Origin: Bacteroidales bacterium
GTDB taxonomy: Bacteria; Bacteroidota; Bacteroidia; Bacteroidales; UBA932
Assembly: GCA_017551215.1 (NCBI GenBank)
Contig: JAFZMA010000015.1
Coordinates: forward strand, 1 to 17,175
Direction of reading: 5' to 3'
Length of the DNA: 17,175 nucleotides
The notes under the pieces were generated by a model that was not told where the DNA came from, did not search any database, and was given only the letters and a program-made list of their open reading frames with translations. The translations under genes and the position numbers were made by a program. This document shows positions 7,804 through 15,013 of the stretch, one piece after another. Numbering within the stretch: the first letter of the stretch is position 1; each line of letters begins with the position of its first letter.

Positions 7804-8403
7804 ATGGCAAAGACAACTAAAAAAGCAGCCCCTAAGAAAGCCGCTGCTCCTAAACTGAAACTGGACAAACCGGCTATCCTTGTTGTGGATATGCTCAACG
7901 ATTTTGTAACCGGCGCACTGGGATGCGACCGCGGTCGTGCAATCGTTCCTGCAACAGCAAAACTTCTGGATGCAGCCCGCAAGAAAGGAGTTCCTGTAAT
8001 TTTCTGCAACGACTGCCATATCAAGGGAATAGACCTTGAGCTCAAGCTCTGGGGAGACCATGCTATCAAGGGAACCAAGGGCGCTGAGGTCATTCCTGAA
8101 CTCAAACTCTGCGCAAAGGATTACGTTGTTCCCAAGAGACGCTACAGCGGATTCTTCCAGACAGACCTGGATATCCTCCTGAAAGAACTCGGCGTTAAGA
8201 CAGTTGTAATGACCGGGCTTCACGCCCACATGTGCGTAAGGCACACATCTGCAGACGCTTACTGCCTTGGCTATAACGTAGTTGTGGCAAAGGAGGCAAC
8301 TGATTCCTTTACAGAGGAAGACTACAAGATCGGTATTGCATACCTGAAGACCTGCTATGGTGCAGACGCCTACAGCAACAAGGAACTGATTGCAGCCTTC
8401 TAA
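7804..8403 (+). CDS. isochorismatase-family cysteine hydrolase, nicotinamidase-like
   Basis: 199 residues. The fold is that of isochorismatase-like hydrolases with a Asp-Lys-Cys triad: Asp29 in VVDMLNDF, Lys111 in VPKRRYSGF and Cys144 in TGLHAHMCVRHT. Asp70, His72 and His86 (D.H, then WGDH) correspond to the metal ligands of nicotinamidases, and WGDHAIKGTKGAEVIPEL matches their post-ligand loop. The likeliest reaction is nicotinamide to nicotinate plus ammonia in NAD salvage, but substrate cannot be assigned safely in this family. The N-terminus carries an unusual 21-residue Lys/Ala/Pro-rich extension (KTTKKAAPKKAAAPK) before the core; there is no Met between residue 1 and Met30, so the extension is really encoded. 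No TAnnTTTG box was found in the 78-bp upstream gap. rlmD begins one base after the stop, which implies co-transcription. Confidence 0.85.
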   Translation: MAKTTKKAAPKKAAAPKLKLDKPAILVVDMLNDFVTGALGCDRGRAIVPATAKLLDAARKKGVPVIFCNDCHIKGIDLELKLWGDHAIKGTKGAEVIPELKLCAKDYVVPKRRYSGFFQTDLDILLKELGVKTVVMTGLHAHMCVRHTSADAYCLGYNVVVAKEATDSFTEEDYKIGIAYLKTCYGADAYSNKELIAAF

Positions 8404-8404
8404 T

Positions 8405-9865
8405 ATGAGCCGCAAAAGAAATAAAGATAGACAAATAATTGAAAATGTGAGCATTGAGGCCGTTGCTGCAGAAGGCAATGGCCTTGCTCATATAGACGGC
8501 AAGGTTCTGTTTGTGCCCAAGTGCGTTCCCGGAGACGTTGTAGACGTTCAGATAATGCGCTCACGCAAAGGTTTCATGCAGGGAAATCCCATAAGAATGG
8601 TCAAGGAGTCCCCGATCCGCCAGAAACCGTTCTGCCCTCACTATGGAATCTGCGGAGGCTGCACATGGCAGGCTCTCCCATACGACAAGCAGCTGGAATT
8701 CAAGCAACAGCAGGTCATAGACCAGCTCACCAGGATAGGGCACCTGACACTCCCCCCTATCTCCCCCATTCTTGGCTCAGAACGCACAATAGACTACCGC
8801 AACAAGCTGGAATTCACCTTCTCTGACAAACGCTGGCTGTTCAACGACGAGCGCCTTAACTCTGACGGAACTGAAAAGGTATTTACACCGGAAGAACTCC
8901 TCGGGCTTGGATTCCATATTCCGGGAATGTTCAGCAAAGTGCTGGATATCAAGGAATGCCGCCTCCAGAAAGAGCCATCCAACGCCATCAGACTGTTCGC
9001 CAGAAAATACGCTGTGGAAAACGGACTTGGATTCTTCGATCTATACAACCACACAGGCTTGCTCAGAAACATAGTCATCCGCTGTACGGAAGACGGCAAG
9101 TGGGGAATCAATCTGGTTATCGGAGCAGCCAGAATCGGTGAGCATCCAACTAAACACCAGATGCAGGATGCCGAGAACATGGTTAAGGCAATTTGCAGGG
9201 AGTTCACTTGCATCACCTCCGCCTATCTTACCGTAAACAGCAAGGCCAACGACAGTTACGACGGTTGCCCTATCTACCATATCCATGGAGACGAATACCT
9301 CGTTGAGAAAATGGAGGACATTTCTTTCCGCATTGGCCCCAAGTCTTTCTACCAGACCAATTCCCTCCAGGCCTACCGCCTCTACTCTGTGGTAAGGGAT
9401 TTCGCTGATCTCAAGGGAAACGAGGTTCTCTATGACCTTTACACAGGCACCGGCACAATAGCCCTGTTCCTCGCCCGTAGAGTCAAGAAAGTCATAGGCG
9501 TGGAATATGTAGAAGAAGCTGTCGCCGATGCAAAGAGAAACTCAAGGAATAACGGCATAAACAACGCCGAGTTCTTTGCCGGAGACATGAAAGATGTGCT
9601 CAGCGATGAATTCATCCAAAAGCACGGCAAGCCCGATATCATTGTCCTGGACCCTCCTAGAGCCGGAATACATCCTTCTGTAGCCCAGGTAATTCTGAGG
9701 GCCTCCCCTAGCCGTATCGTTTATGTGAGCTGCAACCCTGCCAGCCAGGCAAGGGATCTGGAAACCCTCTGCCAGGACTACACAATACTCAAGGTTCAGC
9801 CTGTGGACATGTTCCCTCACACCCAGCACGTGGAAAATGTGGTACTGCTGGAAAGGAGCAAATAG
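8405..9865 (+). CDS. rlmD: 23S rRNA (uracil-C5)-methyltransferase, RlmD (RumA) type
   Basis: 486 residues from the ATG at 8405. A TTG 15 bp upstream is in frame but lies inside the previous gene, so the ATG is preferred. It methylates C5 of a uridine in 23S rRNA (U1939 in E. coli) with S-adenosylmethionine. A TRAM domain covers about residues 12-65. The [4Fe-4S] ligands are Cys77, Cys83, Cys86 (CPHYGICGGC) and Cys185 (KECRL). SFYQTNS (315-321) precedes the Rossmann SAM motif DLYTGTGTIALF (344-355); then come DPPRAG (416-421), the nucleophile Cys443 in YVSCNPAS, and HVENV with Glu477 as the expected base. Bacteroidota often carry more than one RumA/TrmA paralogue, so the exact uridine, or a dual RlmCD-like target, is uncertain. 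It follows the hydrolase gene by one base. Confidence 0.93.
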   Translation: MSRKRNKDRQIIENVSIEAVAAEGNGLAHIDGKVLFVPKCVPGDVVDVQIMRSRKGFMQGNPIRMVKESPIRQKPFCPHYGICGGCTWQALPYDKQLEFKQQQVIDQLTRIGHLTLPPISPILGSERTIDYRNKLEFTFSDKRWLFNDERLNSDGTEKVFTPEELLGLGFHIPGMFSKVLDIKECRLQKEPSNAIRLFARKYAVENGLGFFDLYNHTGLLRNIVIRCTEDGKWGINLVIGAARIGEHPTKHQMQDAENMVKAICREFTCITSAYLTVNSKANDSYDGCPIYHIHGDEYLVEKMEDISFRIGPKSFYQTNSLQAYRLYSVVRDFADLKGNEVLYDLYTGTGTIALFLARRVKKVIGVEYVEEAVADAKRNSRNNGINNAEFFAGDMKDVLSDEFIQKHGKPDIIVLDPPRAGIHPSVAQVILRASPSRIVYVSCNPASQARDLETLCQDYTILKVQPVDMFPHTQHVENVVLLERSK

Positions 9866-9874
9866 TTTTTTTGC

Positions 9875-9882
9875 TAAATTTG
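9875..9882 (+). promoter_or_regulatory. candidate Bacteroidota -7 promoter box (TAAATTTG) for the 9911 gene-ettA-mnmE unit
   Basis: Exact TAnnTTTG match 28 nt before the ATG at 9911 in a 45-bp gap that starts right after the rlmD stop. Its last G begins a GTGA-AAAC-TCAC inverted repeat (9882-9893), which overlaps the expected transcription start and could be a small operator, though at 4-bp arms it may be chance. Confidence 0.45.
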
Positions 9883-9910
9883 TGAAAACTCACCTATAAA
9901 AAACATAATT

Positions 9911-10387
9911 ATGTCTTTAATCAGCGATTTGATTTCTAAGCAGGTTAGTTCTGCTACCGGAGGAATCGAGATTCCTTCCGACATCAAGAGCCAGGTTCTC
10001 GGAGGCCTCGGCGATTCCATCCTTGGAAGCCTTACCCAGACGGCTGCAAAACAGGGCGGAACAGATTTGATTTCCGACCTTCTCACAGGAAAGACAAGTG
10101 CTGCAAACAGCCCTATCACTGCATTGGCAGGAAGTCTTTTCTCCACCAACATCCTCAGCAAGCTGAACCTTGGCGGCGGATTGGCAAAGTCCCTTACAGG
10201 CCTAATTCCTACTGTATTGGGAGGACTCAAGAACTTCATCAAAGATCAGGACGGAGACGGAGACATTGACCTTAAGGATATTATGCTCTCCATTACGGGT
10301 GGCGGCAACTCCAGCGGAGGAGGCCTTGGCAGCATCATCGGCGCTGCTACCAGCATCCTTGGAGGCCTTATGGGAGACAAGAAGTAG
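9911..10387 (+). CDS. small Gly-rich protein of unknown function with an EF-hand/dockerin-type calcium loop
   Basis: 158 residues, no signal peptide or clear membrane helix, so probably cytoplasmic. Residues 1-110 are low in charge and made of short amphipathic helices rich in Gly, Ser, Leu and Ile (SQVLGGLGDSILGSL, LTGLIPTVLGGLKNF); this resembles DUF937/YidB-like proteins, but I cannot confirm membership. Residues 112-123 (DQDGDGDIDLKD) form a textbook 12-residue EF-hand loop with Asp at positions 1, 3, 5, 7, 9 and 12, Gly at 6 and Ile at 8. Asp at position 12 is the dockerin-like variant. A Gly/Ser linker (130-140) and a short hydrophobic helix end the protein. It has its own upstream promoter box and ends one base before ettA, so it heads the ettA-mnmE unit. 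The function is unknown. Confidence 0.78.
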   Translation: MSLISDLISKQVSSATGGIEIPSDIKSQVLGGLGDSILGSLTQTAAKQGGTDLISDLLTGKTSAANSPITALAGSLFSTNILSKLNLGGGLAKSLTGLIPTVLGGLKNFIKDQDGDGDIDLKDIMLSITGGGNSSGGGLGSIIGAATSILGGLMGDKK

Positions 10388-10388
10388 C

Positions 10389-12065
10389 ATGGCAGACGAA
10401 AAGATAATATTCTCGATGAATGGGGTGGGAAAAATCCTGCCCCATAATAACAAGGTCATACTTAAGGACATATATCTATCATTCTTCTACGGGGCCAAGA
10501 TCGGCATCATAGGCCTGAATGGTAGCGGAAAGTCCACCCTGCTCAAGATAATTGCCGGGGTGGAGAAATCCTATCAGGGAGAAGTTGTCTGGGCTCCTGG
10601 CTACAGCGTTGGCTATCTGGAGCAGGAACCTCAGATGGATCCGGACAAGACTGTGCTTGAGGTGGTTCAGGAAGGAGTCCAGGAAGTAATGGACCTTCTG
10701 AACGAGTTCAACGAGATCTCCGCAAAGTTCTGCGAGCCAATGGATGATGACCAGATGAACCGTCTGATGGAACGCCAGGGAGAGCTTACGGAGAAGATAG
10801 ACCATTGCGACGGATGGGAAATAGATTCCAAGCTGGAAAGGGCCATGGATGCCCTTCAGTGTCCGCCATCTGATGCAAAGGTGTCTACCCTATCCGGCGG
10901 AGAGAGAAGAAGGGTTGCCCTATGCCGCCTGCTTTTAAGGCAACCGGACGTGCTACTTCTGGACGAGCCTACCAATCACCTTGATACAGAGAGTATTCTA
11001 TGGCTGGAGGCTCATTTAAGGCAGTACAAGGGAACCGTAATTGCCGTTACCCATGACCGCTACTTCCTGGACAATGTGGCCGGATGGATTCTTGAACTTG
11101 ACCGCGGAGAAGGCATACCGTGGAAAGGCAACTATTCTTCCTGGCTGGACCAGAAGACCAAGCGTCTGGAGATGGAGGAAAAGACAGAGAGCAAGCGCCG
11201 CAAGACCCTCCAGCGAGAGCTGGAATGGGTGCGCATGGCTCCTAAAGCCCGCCAGGCTAAGCAGAAAGCCCGTCTGGGGGCATACGAGAAACTGGCTTCT
11301 CAAGACTCCAGGGAAAAGGAAGCCAACCTGGAAATCTACATTCCAAACGGACCTCATCTTGGGAACAAGGTCATCGAGTTCCACGATGTCAGCAAGTCTT
11401 TCGGAGACAAGCTTCTGTTTGAGCATCTTACGTTCAGCCTACCTCCAGCTGGCATCGTTGGAGTTATCGGCCCTAACGGAGCCGGCAAGACTACCCTTTT
11501 CCGCTTGATTATGGGAATCGAGCAACCGGATTCCGGAACCATAGAAATCGGAGACACAGTAAAGATATCATACGTGGATCAGCAGCACAAGAGCATAGAT
11601 CCAGACAAGACTGTGTATGAGACAATTGCAGGAGACTCTGAATGGGTTCGCCTGGGTGGAAGAGACATTAACGCACGTGGCTGGGTTTCCCGCTTTAACT
11701 TTAGCGGAGCAGACCAGGAAAAGCTCTGCGGCATCCTTTCCGGCGGAGAGCGCAACCGCCTGCATTTGGCTCTGACTCTCAAGGACGAGGGCAATGTCCT
11801 CCTTCTGGACGAGCCTACCAACGATGTGGATGTCAACACTATCCGTGCCCTTGAGGAAGGTCTGGACAGCTTTGCCGGCTGCGTTGTTGTTGTCAGCCAC
11901 GACCGCTGGTTCCTGGACAGGATTGCAACCCACATACTTGCATTCGAAGGAGACAGCCAGGTTGTCTTCTTTGAGGGCAACTACCAGGAATACGAGGAAA
12001 ACCGCAAAATGCGCCTCGGGAACGTTGAGCCTAAGCGCTTCAAATACAAGAAACTGATGGAATAA
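10389..12065 (+). CDS. ettA: energy-dependent translational throttle protein EttA (ABC-F ATPase)
   Basis: 558 residues from the ATG at 10389, matching E. coli EttA (555). The frame is open back to 10266, but that part lies inside the previous gene, and the MADEKIIFSMNGVGK start matches the family. ABC-F proteins bind the ribosomal E site and gate elongation according to ATP/ADP state; they have no membrane domain. ABC1: Walker A GLNGSGKST (42-50), signature LSGGE (168-172), Walker B LLLDEP (189-194). The EttA arm falls at about 95-140, and the P-site tertiary linker at about 245-325 is rich in Lys/Arg (KQKARLGAYEKL). ABC2: Walker A GPNGAGKTT (361-369), signature LSGGE (450-454), Walker B LLLDEP (471-476). 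Both catalytic Glu are present. The FKYKKLME end is also EttA-like. It shares a unit with the EF-hand-loop gene (1 bp before) and mnmE (0 bp after). Confidence 0.95.
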   Translation: MADEKIIFSMNGVGKILPHNNKVILKDIYLSFFYGAKIGIIGLNGSGKSTLLKIIAGVEKSYQGEVVWAPGYSVGYLEQEPQMDPDKTVLEVVQEGVQEVMDLLNEFNEISAKFCEPMDDDQMNRLMERQGELTEKIDHCDGWEIDSKLERAMDALQCPPSDAKVSTLSGGERRRVALCRLLLRQPDVLLLDEPTNHLDTESILWLEAHLRQYKGTVIAVTHDRYFLDNVAGWILELDRGEGIPWKGNYSSWLDQKTKRLEMEEKTESKRRKTLQRELEWVRMAPKARQAKQKARLGAYEKLASQDSREKEANLEIYIPNGPHLGNKVIEFHDVSKSFGDKLLFEHLTFSLPPAGIVGVIGPNGAGKTTLFRLIMGIEQPDSGTIEIGDTVKISYVDQQHKSIDPDKTVYETIAGDSEWVRLGGRDINARGWVSRFNFSGADQEKLCGILSGGERNRLHLALTLKDEGNVLLLDEPTNDVDVNTIRALEEGLDSFAGCVVVVSHDRWFLDRIATHILAFEGDSQVVFFEGNYQEYEENRKMRLGNVEPKRFKYKKLME

Positions 12066-13598
12066 ATGCGTATATCCAAAGACATAGCAGAGAATATTGT
12101 AGCCCCTGCAACCGTTCCGGGAAGCGGAGCCGTTGGCATTATCCGCCTTTCCGGGCCGGATGTCTTAACAATCGCGGATTCTATCCTGACTCTTTCCTCC
12201 CACATCAGAGGCAAGCGCCCTACCCTCAAAAACACAGACTCATACAAGATGCGTTTTGCCCGAATCTATACTCAGGACAAAGCTCAGAATAAAAGCCTTG
12301 TAGACGAGGTGCTTGCCGTTCCTTTCCGAGCTCCAAATTCCTACACCGGAGAAAACTGCGTGGAAATCTACTGCCACGCTTCTTCATTCATAGAAAACAG
12401 GATCCAGCAGCTGCTGATTGATTCTGCCAAATCGCTGTTCAAAAACAGCAGAATTTCATCCCCTCTTCGCATCGCTGAGCCAGGAGAATTCACAAAGCGC
12501 GCTTATCTTAACGGCAAGATGGACCTTGCTCAGGCAGAGGCAGTTGCAGACCTGATTGCAGCGGAGACGGAGGCCTCCCACAGCATAGCCATGAACCAGA
12601 TGAGGGGCGGTTTCTCCCAAGAACTGAGAGACCTCAGGGAATCCCTTCTCAACCTCTGCGCCCTTATGGAGCTTGAACTGGACTTCAGCGAGGAAGACGT
12701 GGAGTTCGCAGACCGCAAGAAGCTCTCCGGAATACTTGACTCCACTTATCAGAAAATCAAGGATCTGGCAGACTCCTTCTCCCTTGGCAACGCTATAAAA
12801 AACGGTATTCCGGTTGCCATAGTGGGAGCGGTTAACACCGGCAAAAGCACTCTGCTTAACCTCATCCTGGGTGAGGAAAGGGCCATAGTTTCCCCTATCC
12901 AGGGCACAACCAGAGACACAATAGAAGACACTGTCAACATAGGCGGCACTTTATTCCGCTTCATAGACACAGCCGGCATTAGAAACACCACTCAAACCAT
13001 TGAGATAATGGGCATTGAGCGCACCTGGCAAAAACTCAGAGAGAGTTCTGTGGTCATCCTTATGCTGGACTGCACAAGGGAAGATTCCTTCTCCCCTTCC
13101 ATCAAAACCATCGCTGAGAAAACAGACAAAAAACGCCAGAAACTCATCATCCTTGCCAACAAACTTGACAAGGTCAAAGCAAGTGGCAAACACGGTTCAG
13201 ACGAGGATAATAAGGTTCAAAAAGAGATTACAGATAGCATCAAATCTATCTGCAAGAAGCTAAAGCTCAGCGATGTAACTATCCACACCCTATCGCTGAA
13301 AAAAGACAAAGAGGCATCAAAAACAATAATCGGCGACACCCTCAAGAAACTCGGCAAGGGCTTCCTCTCTAACCTGCAGGGCAAGACCTACGTCACCAAC
13401 CTCCGCCATTACCAGGCCCTAAAAGACGCAATGGCATCTATTGAGCGTGTCTTCAACGGCCTGAAAACCAACCTCCCTACAGACCTCCTGGCCCAGGACC
13501 TTAGAGAAGCCACAGACGACCTCGGCAGCATCATTGGAGAAATCTCCTCACAGGACATCCTCTCCCACATCTTCTCCCACTTCTGCATCGGGAAATGA
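12066..13598 (+). CDS. mnmE: tRNA uridine-5-carboxymethylaminomethyl modification GTPase MnmE
   Basis: 510 residues. With MnmG it makes the cmnm5/nm5 modification at the wobble uridine (U34) of certain tRNAs, using 5,10-methylene-THF and GTP hydrolysis. The N-terminal THF-binding domain contains TVPGSGAVGIIRLSG (16-30), YTGE (93-96) and EPGEFTKRAYLNGKMDLAQAEAV (138-160). The G domain has G1 GAVNTGKS (254-261), K-loop/G2 GTTRD (280-284), G3 DTAGIR (301-306) and G4 NKLD (365-368). The C-terminus is FCIGK with the conserved Cys507. It is about 50 residues longer than E. coli MnmE (454): extra charged sequence lies near 44-78, 120-134 and 370-430, and the usual G5 SAK motif is hard to see (HTLSLKKD, 407-414). 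It starts directly after the ettA stop. Its last 68 bp overlap the end of the gene on the other strand. Confidence 0.95.
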   Translation: MRISKDIAENIVAPATVPGSGAVGIIRLSGPDVLTIADSILTLSSHIRGKRPTLKNTDSYKMRFARIYTQDKAQNKSLVDEVLAVPFRAPNSYTGENCVEIYCHASSFIENRIQQLLIDSAKSLFKNSRISSPLRIAEPGEFTKRAYLNGKMDLAQAEAVADLIAAETEASHSIAMNQMRGGFSQELRDLRESLLNLCALMELELDFSEEDVEFADRKKLSGILDSTYQKIKDLADSFSLGNAIKNGIPVAIVGAVNTGKSTLLNLILGEERAIVSPIQGTTRDTIEDTVNIGGTLFRFIDTAGIRNTTQTIEIMGIERTWQKLRESSVVILMLDCTREDSFSPSIKTIAEKTDKKRQKLIILANKLDKVKASGKHGSDEDNKVQKEITDSIKSICKKLKLSDVTIHTLSLKKDKEASKTIIGDTLKKLGKGFLSNLQGKTYVTNLRHYQALKDAMASIERVFNGLKTNLPTDLLAQDLREATDDLGSIIGEISSQDILSHIFSHFCIGK

Positions 13599-14067
13599 GA
13601 TGCCCTTCCTGGATTGCGGCGAATGTGGCTACACCGGTAACGATGGCAATGGGGATAATGGACCAGAACACTGTTGGAACTGAGAGAAAGAGCAGAAAAC
13701 CAGTCAGTTTGTTGGCCGTGGTGTGAGGAAAGCGGAAACCTTTGCAGACTATTAGTGCCAAGATTTGATTGACGATCTTGATGGCAACAATTACCCCTGC
13801 CCAGATCCACAGCCATATCGGAATCTGGATAATGGGTATTATCTGTATGGCGCAGCAAGCGACAAAGCAGATATCCGCCACACTGTCCAGAACAGCACCG
13901 GTTTTACTCTCAGCTTGCAGTTTTCGGGCAAGGTATCCATCCAGCATATCGCTCAGGCCACACAGGCCATAAATTACCCAGAAAGCCACCCCTGCCGGTT
14001 TACAGATCAACAGACAGGCGGCCCCAAGAAATCTGAGCGCAGTTATTATATTGGGAATGAGTTTCAC
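13531..14067 (-). CDS. CDP-alcohol phosphatidyltransferase family membrane enzyme
   Basis: 178 residues from a GTG at 14067; an in-frame TGA lies two codons upstream and the family commonly starts MKLIPN, so GTG is the best start. The full signature D-x2-DG-x2-AR-x8-G-x3-D-x3-D is present and perfect: Asp40, Asp43, Gly44, Ala47, Arg48, Gly57, Asp61, Asp65. Several membrane helices surround it (about 7-37, 64-81, 83-108, 120-150). Such enzymes swap CMP of a CDP-alcohol, usually CDP-diacylglycerol, for an alcohol such as glycerol-3-phosphate, serine or inositol; the acceptor cannot be read here. The family-like sequence ends near AAIQEGHLI (150-158). The last ~20 residues, rich in Arg and Cys, are encoded on the strand opposite the mnmE 3' end and look like readthrough after loss of an earlier stop. 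Confidence 0.88.
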   Translation of the reverse strand: MKLIPNIITALRFLGAACLLICKPAGVAFWVIYGLCGLSDMLDGYLARKLQAESKTGAVLDSVADICFVACCAIQIIPIIQIPIWLWIWAGVIVAIKIVNQILALIVCKGFRFPHTTANKLTGFLLFLSVPTVFWSIIPIAIVTGVATFAAIQEGHLISRCRSGRRCGRGCPVRRFLQ

Positions 14068-14089
14068 CCTTCAAGGTTCTTCTTGCCCT

Positions 14090-14097
14090 CAAAAATA
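14090..14097 (-). promoter_or_regulatory. candidate Bacteroidota -7 promoter box (TATTTTTG) for the phosphatidyltransferase gene
   Basis: Exact TAnnTTTG match on the minus strand, 22 nt before the GTG start, in the 88-bp divergent spacer 14068-14155. A matching -33 element is not obvious. Its position supports the GTG as the real start. Confidence 0.42.
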
Positions 14098-14120
14098 CGA
14101 AAACCACCCGTTGGCGGCAC

Positions 14121-14128
14121 TATATTTG
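14121..14128 (+). promoter_or_regulatory. candidate Bacteroidota -7 promoter box (TATATTTG) for the gene at 14156
   Basis: Exact TAnnTTTG match 27 nt before the ATG at 14156, in the same divergent spacer as the phosphatidyltransferase promoter. No -33 TTTG is seen at the expected distance. Confidence 0.45.
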
Positions 14129-14155
14129 CCTTTAGAACGGGCAAACTGATATTTT

Positions 14156-15013
14156 ATGCGAATCAAACTGTTTCTCGCAATTATGCTCCTTCCCATCTGC
14201 CTTTACGCTCAGGAGAATGTCCGCATAACAGGACGGATTGTCAATGAAAAAGGCGAAGCCGTTGAATATGTTCAGGTAGGCATTCCAAAATTAGGTATCG
14301 GCACCATTTCATCTGTTGACGGCCACTTTGAAATCAATGTTCCGGCGGACACCATTGAGTTCCACCACGTTTCATATCAAACAGGCTATTATCCCGTTTC
14401 CGTGGCTAAGAAAGACGTGGTTATTGTTCTCAAGGATGCCGAGTTGCCACCAGTAGTCATAACCAACGGAGAAAAGAAGGAGAAATACCTGCTCCGAACA
14501 GGAACCAGGATTCCCGGATCTGCCGGTGTTTTCAGCCGTCCGGACGGCGTTGTAAAGGGCATTGAACTGGGTTCGGTTGCAAGGGCAAAGAAGCCTTTCC
14601 TGGTCAAGAACATCCAATTCTCCATCCTGGAAAACACCATCCCCGGATGTGTTGCGGCAATCAATATCTACCGAATTGAGGGAGAGGCGGAACAATTCAT
14701 CAACATCCTTCGCAAACCCATCTATGTAAATATCGCTCTGTCTGGACAGAAACAGGATTACGATATCCAGCCAGAAGAATTCATACTGCTTGATCCAGGG
14801 CGCTATTTCATCTCCTTTGCAGTGGTTGACTGCGATATGGATGCTGTTCGCCGATATCAGGCAACACCCGAATCCGAGCGAGATCCAAGAGCGATGCGCT
14901 TCTACATGAATCTGTACTTAAAAAGCAGTTATGAACGCTCCATCGCACTCGGTCAACTCACACACTATCCGGTCAATATCGGCATCTCCGTCAAGGGTTT
15001 AGAGTTCCAATAG
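14156..15013 (+). CDS. exported protein with carboxypeptidase-regulatory-like (CarboxypepD_reg-type) domain
   Basis: 285 residues. The signal peptide MRIKLFLAIMLLPICLYA ends at a probable signal peptidase I site before QEN. Residues ~22-100 form the small beta-sandwich seen at the N-terminus of many Bacteroidota TonB-dependent receptors: ITGRIVNEKGEAVEYVQVGI, then a GTISSVDGHFEINV turn, FHHVSYQ and VVIVLKDAELPPVVIT. Here no plug or barrel follows. Residues 110-285 are a soluble, strand-rich domain that I cannot assign (KNIQFSILENTIPGCVAAINIYR; LLDPGRYFISFAVVD; SYERSIALGQLTHYP). It is probably a periplasmic or surface protein; no catalytic residues are recognised. The last 23 bp overlap the convergent GNAT gene. 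Confidence 0.8.
   Translation: MRIKLFLAIMLLPICLYAQENVRITGRIVNEKGEAVEYVQVGIPKLGIGTISSVDGHFEINVPADTIEFHHVSYQTGYYPVSVAKKDVVIVLKDAELPPVVITNGEKKEKYLLRTGTRIPGSAGVFSRPDGVVKGIELGSVARAKKPFLVKNIQFSILENTIPGCVAAINIYRIEGEAEQFINILRKPIYVNIALSGQKQDYDIQPEEFILLDPGRYFISFAVVDCDMDAVRRYQATPESERDPRAMRFYMNLYLKSSYERSIALGQLTHYPVNIGISVKGLEFQ

Noticed and set aside
8390..8404. TTG start for rlmD 15 bp upstream of the ATG
   Set aside because: It would lie within the last codons of the previous gene; the ATG at 8405 directly after that stop gives the family-like N-terminus.
9857..9875. AGCAAA / TTTGCT inverted repeat with T-run after rlmD as a terminator
   Set aside because: The stem is only 6 bp and A/T-rich, the T-run is in the loop, and it overlaps the next -7 box; not a convincing terminator.
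10266..10388. 41-residue N-terminal extension of EttA
   Set aside because: It lies in an alternative frame of the EF-hand-loop gene and has no EttA similarity; the ATG at 10389 matches the family start and length.
10956..11821. 20-bp exact direct repeat at 10956-10975 and 11802-11821
   Set aside because: It encodes the Walker B LLDEPTN segment of both ABC domains of EttA; explained by the duplicated domain and codon bias, not a mobile repeat.
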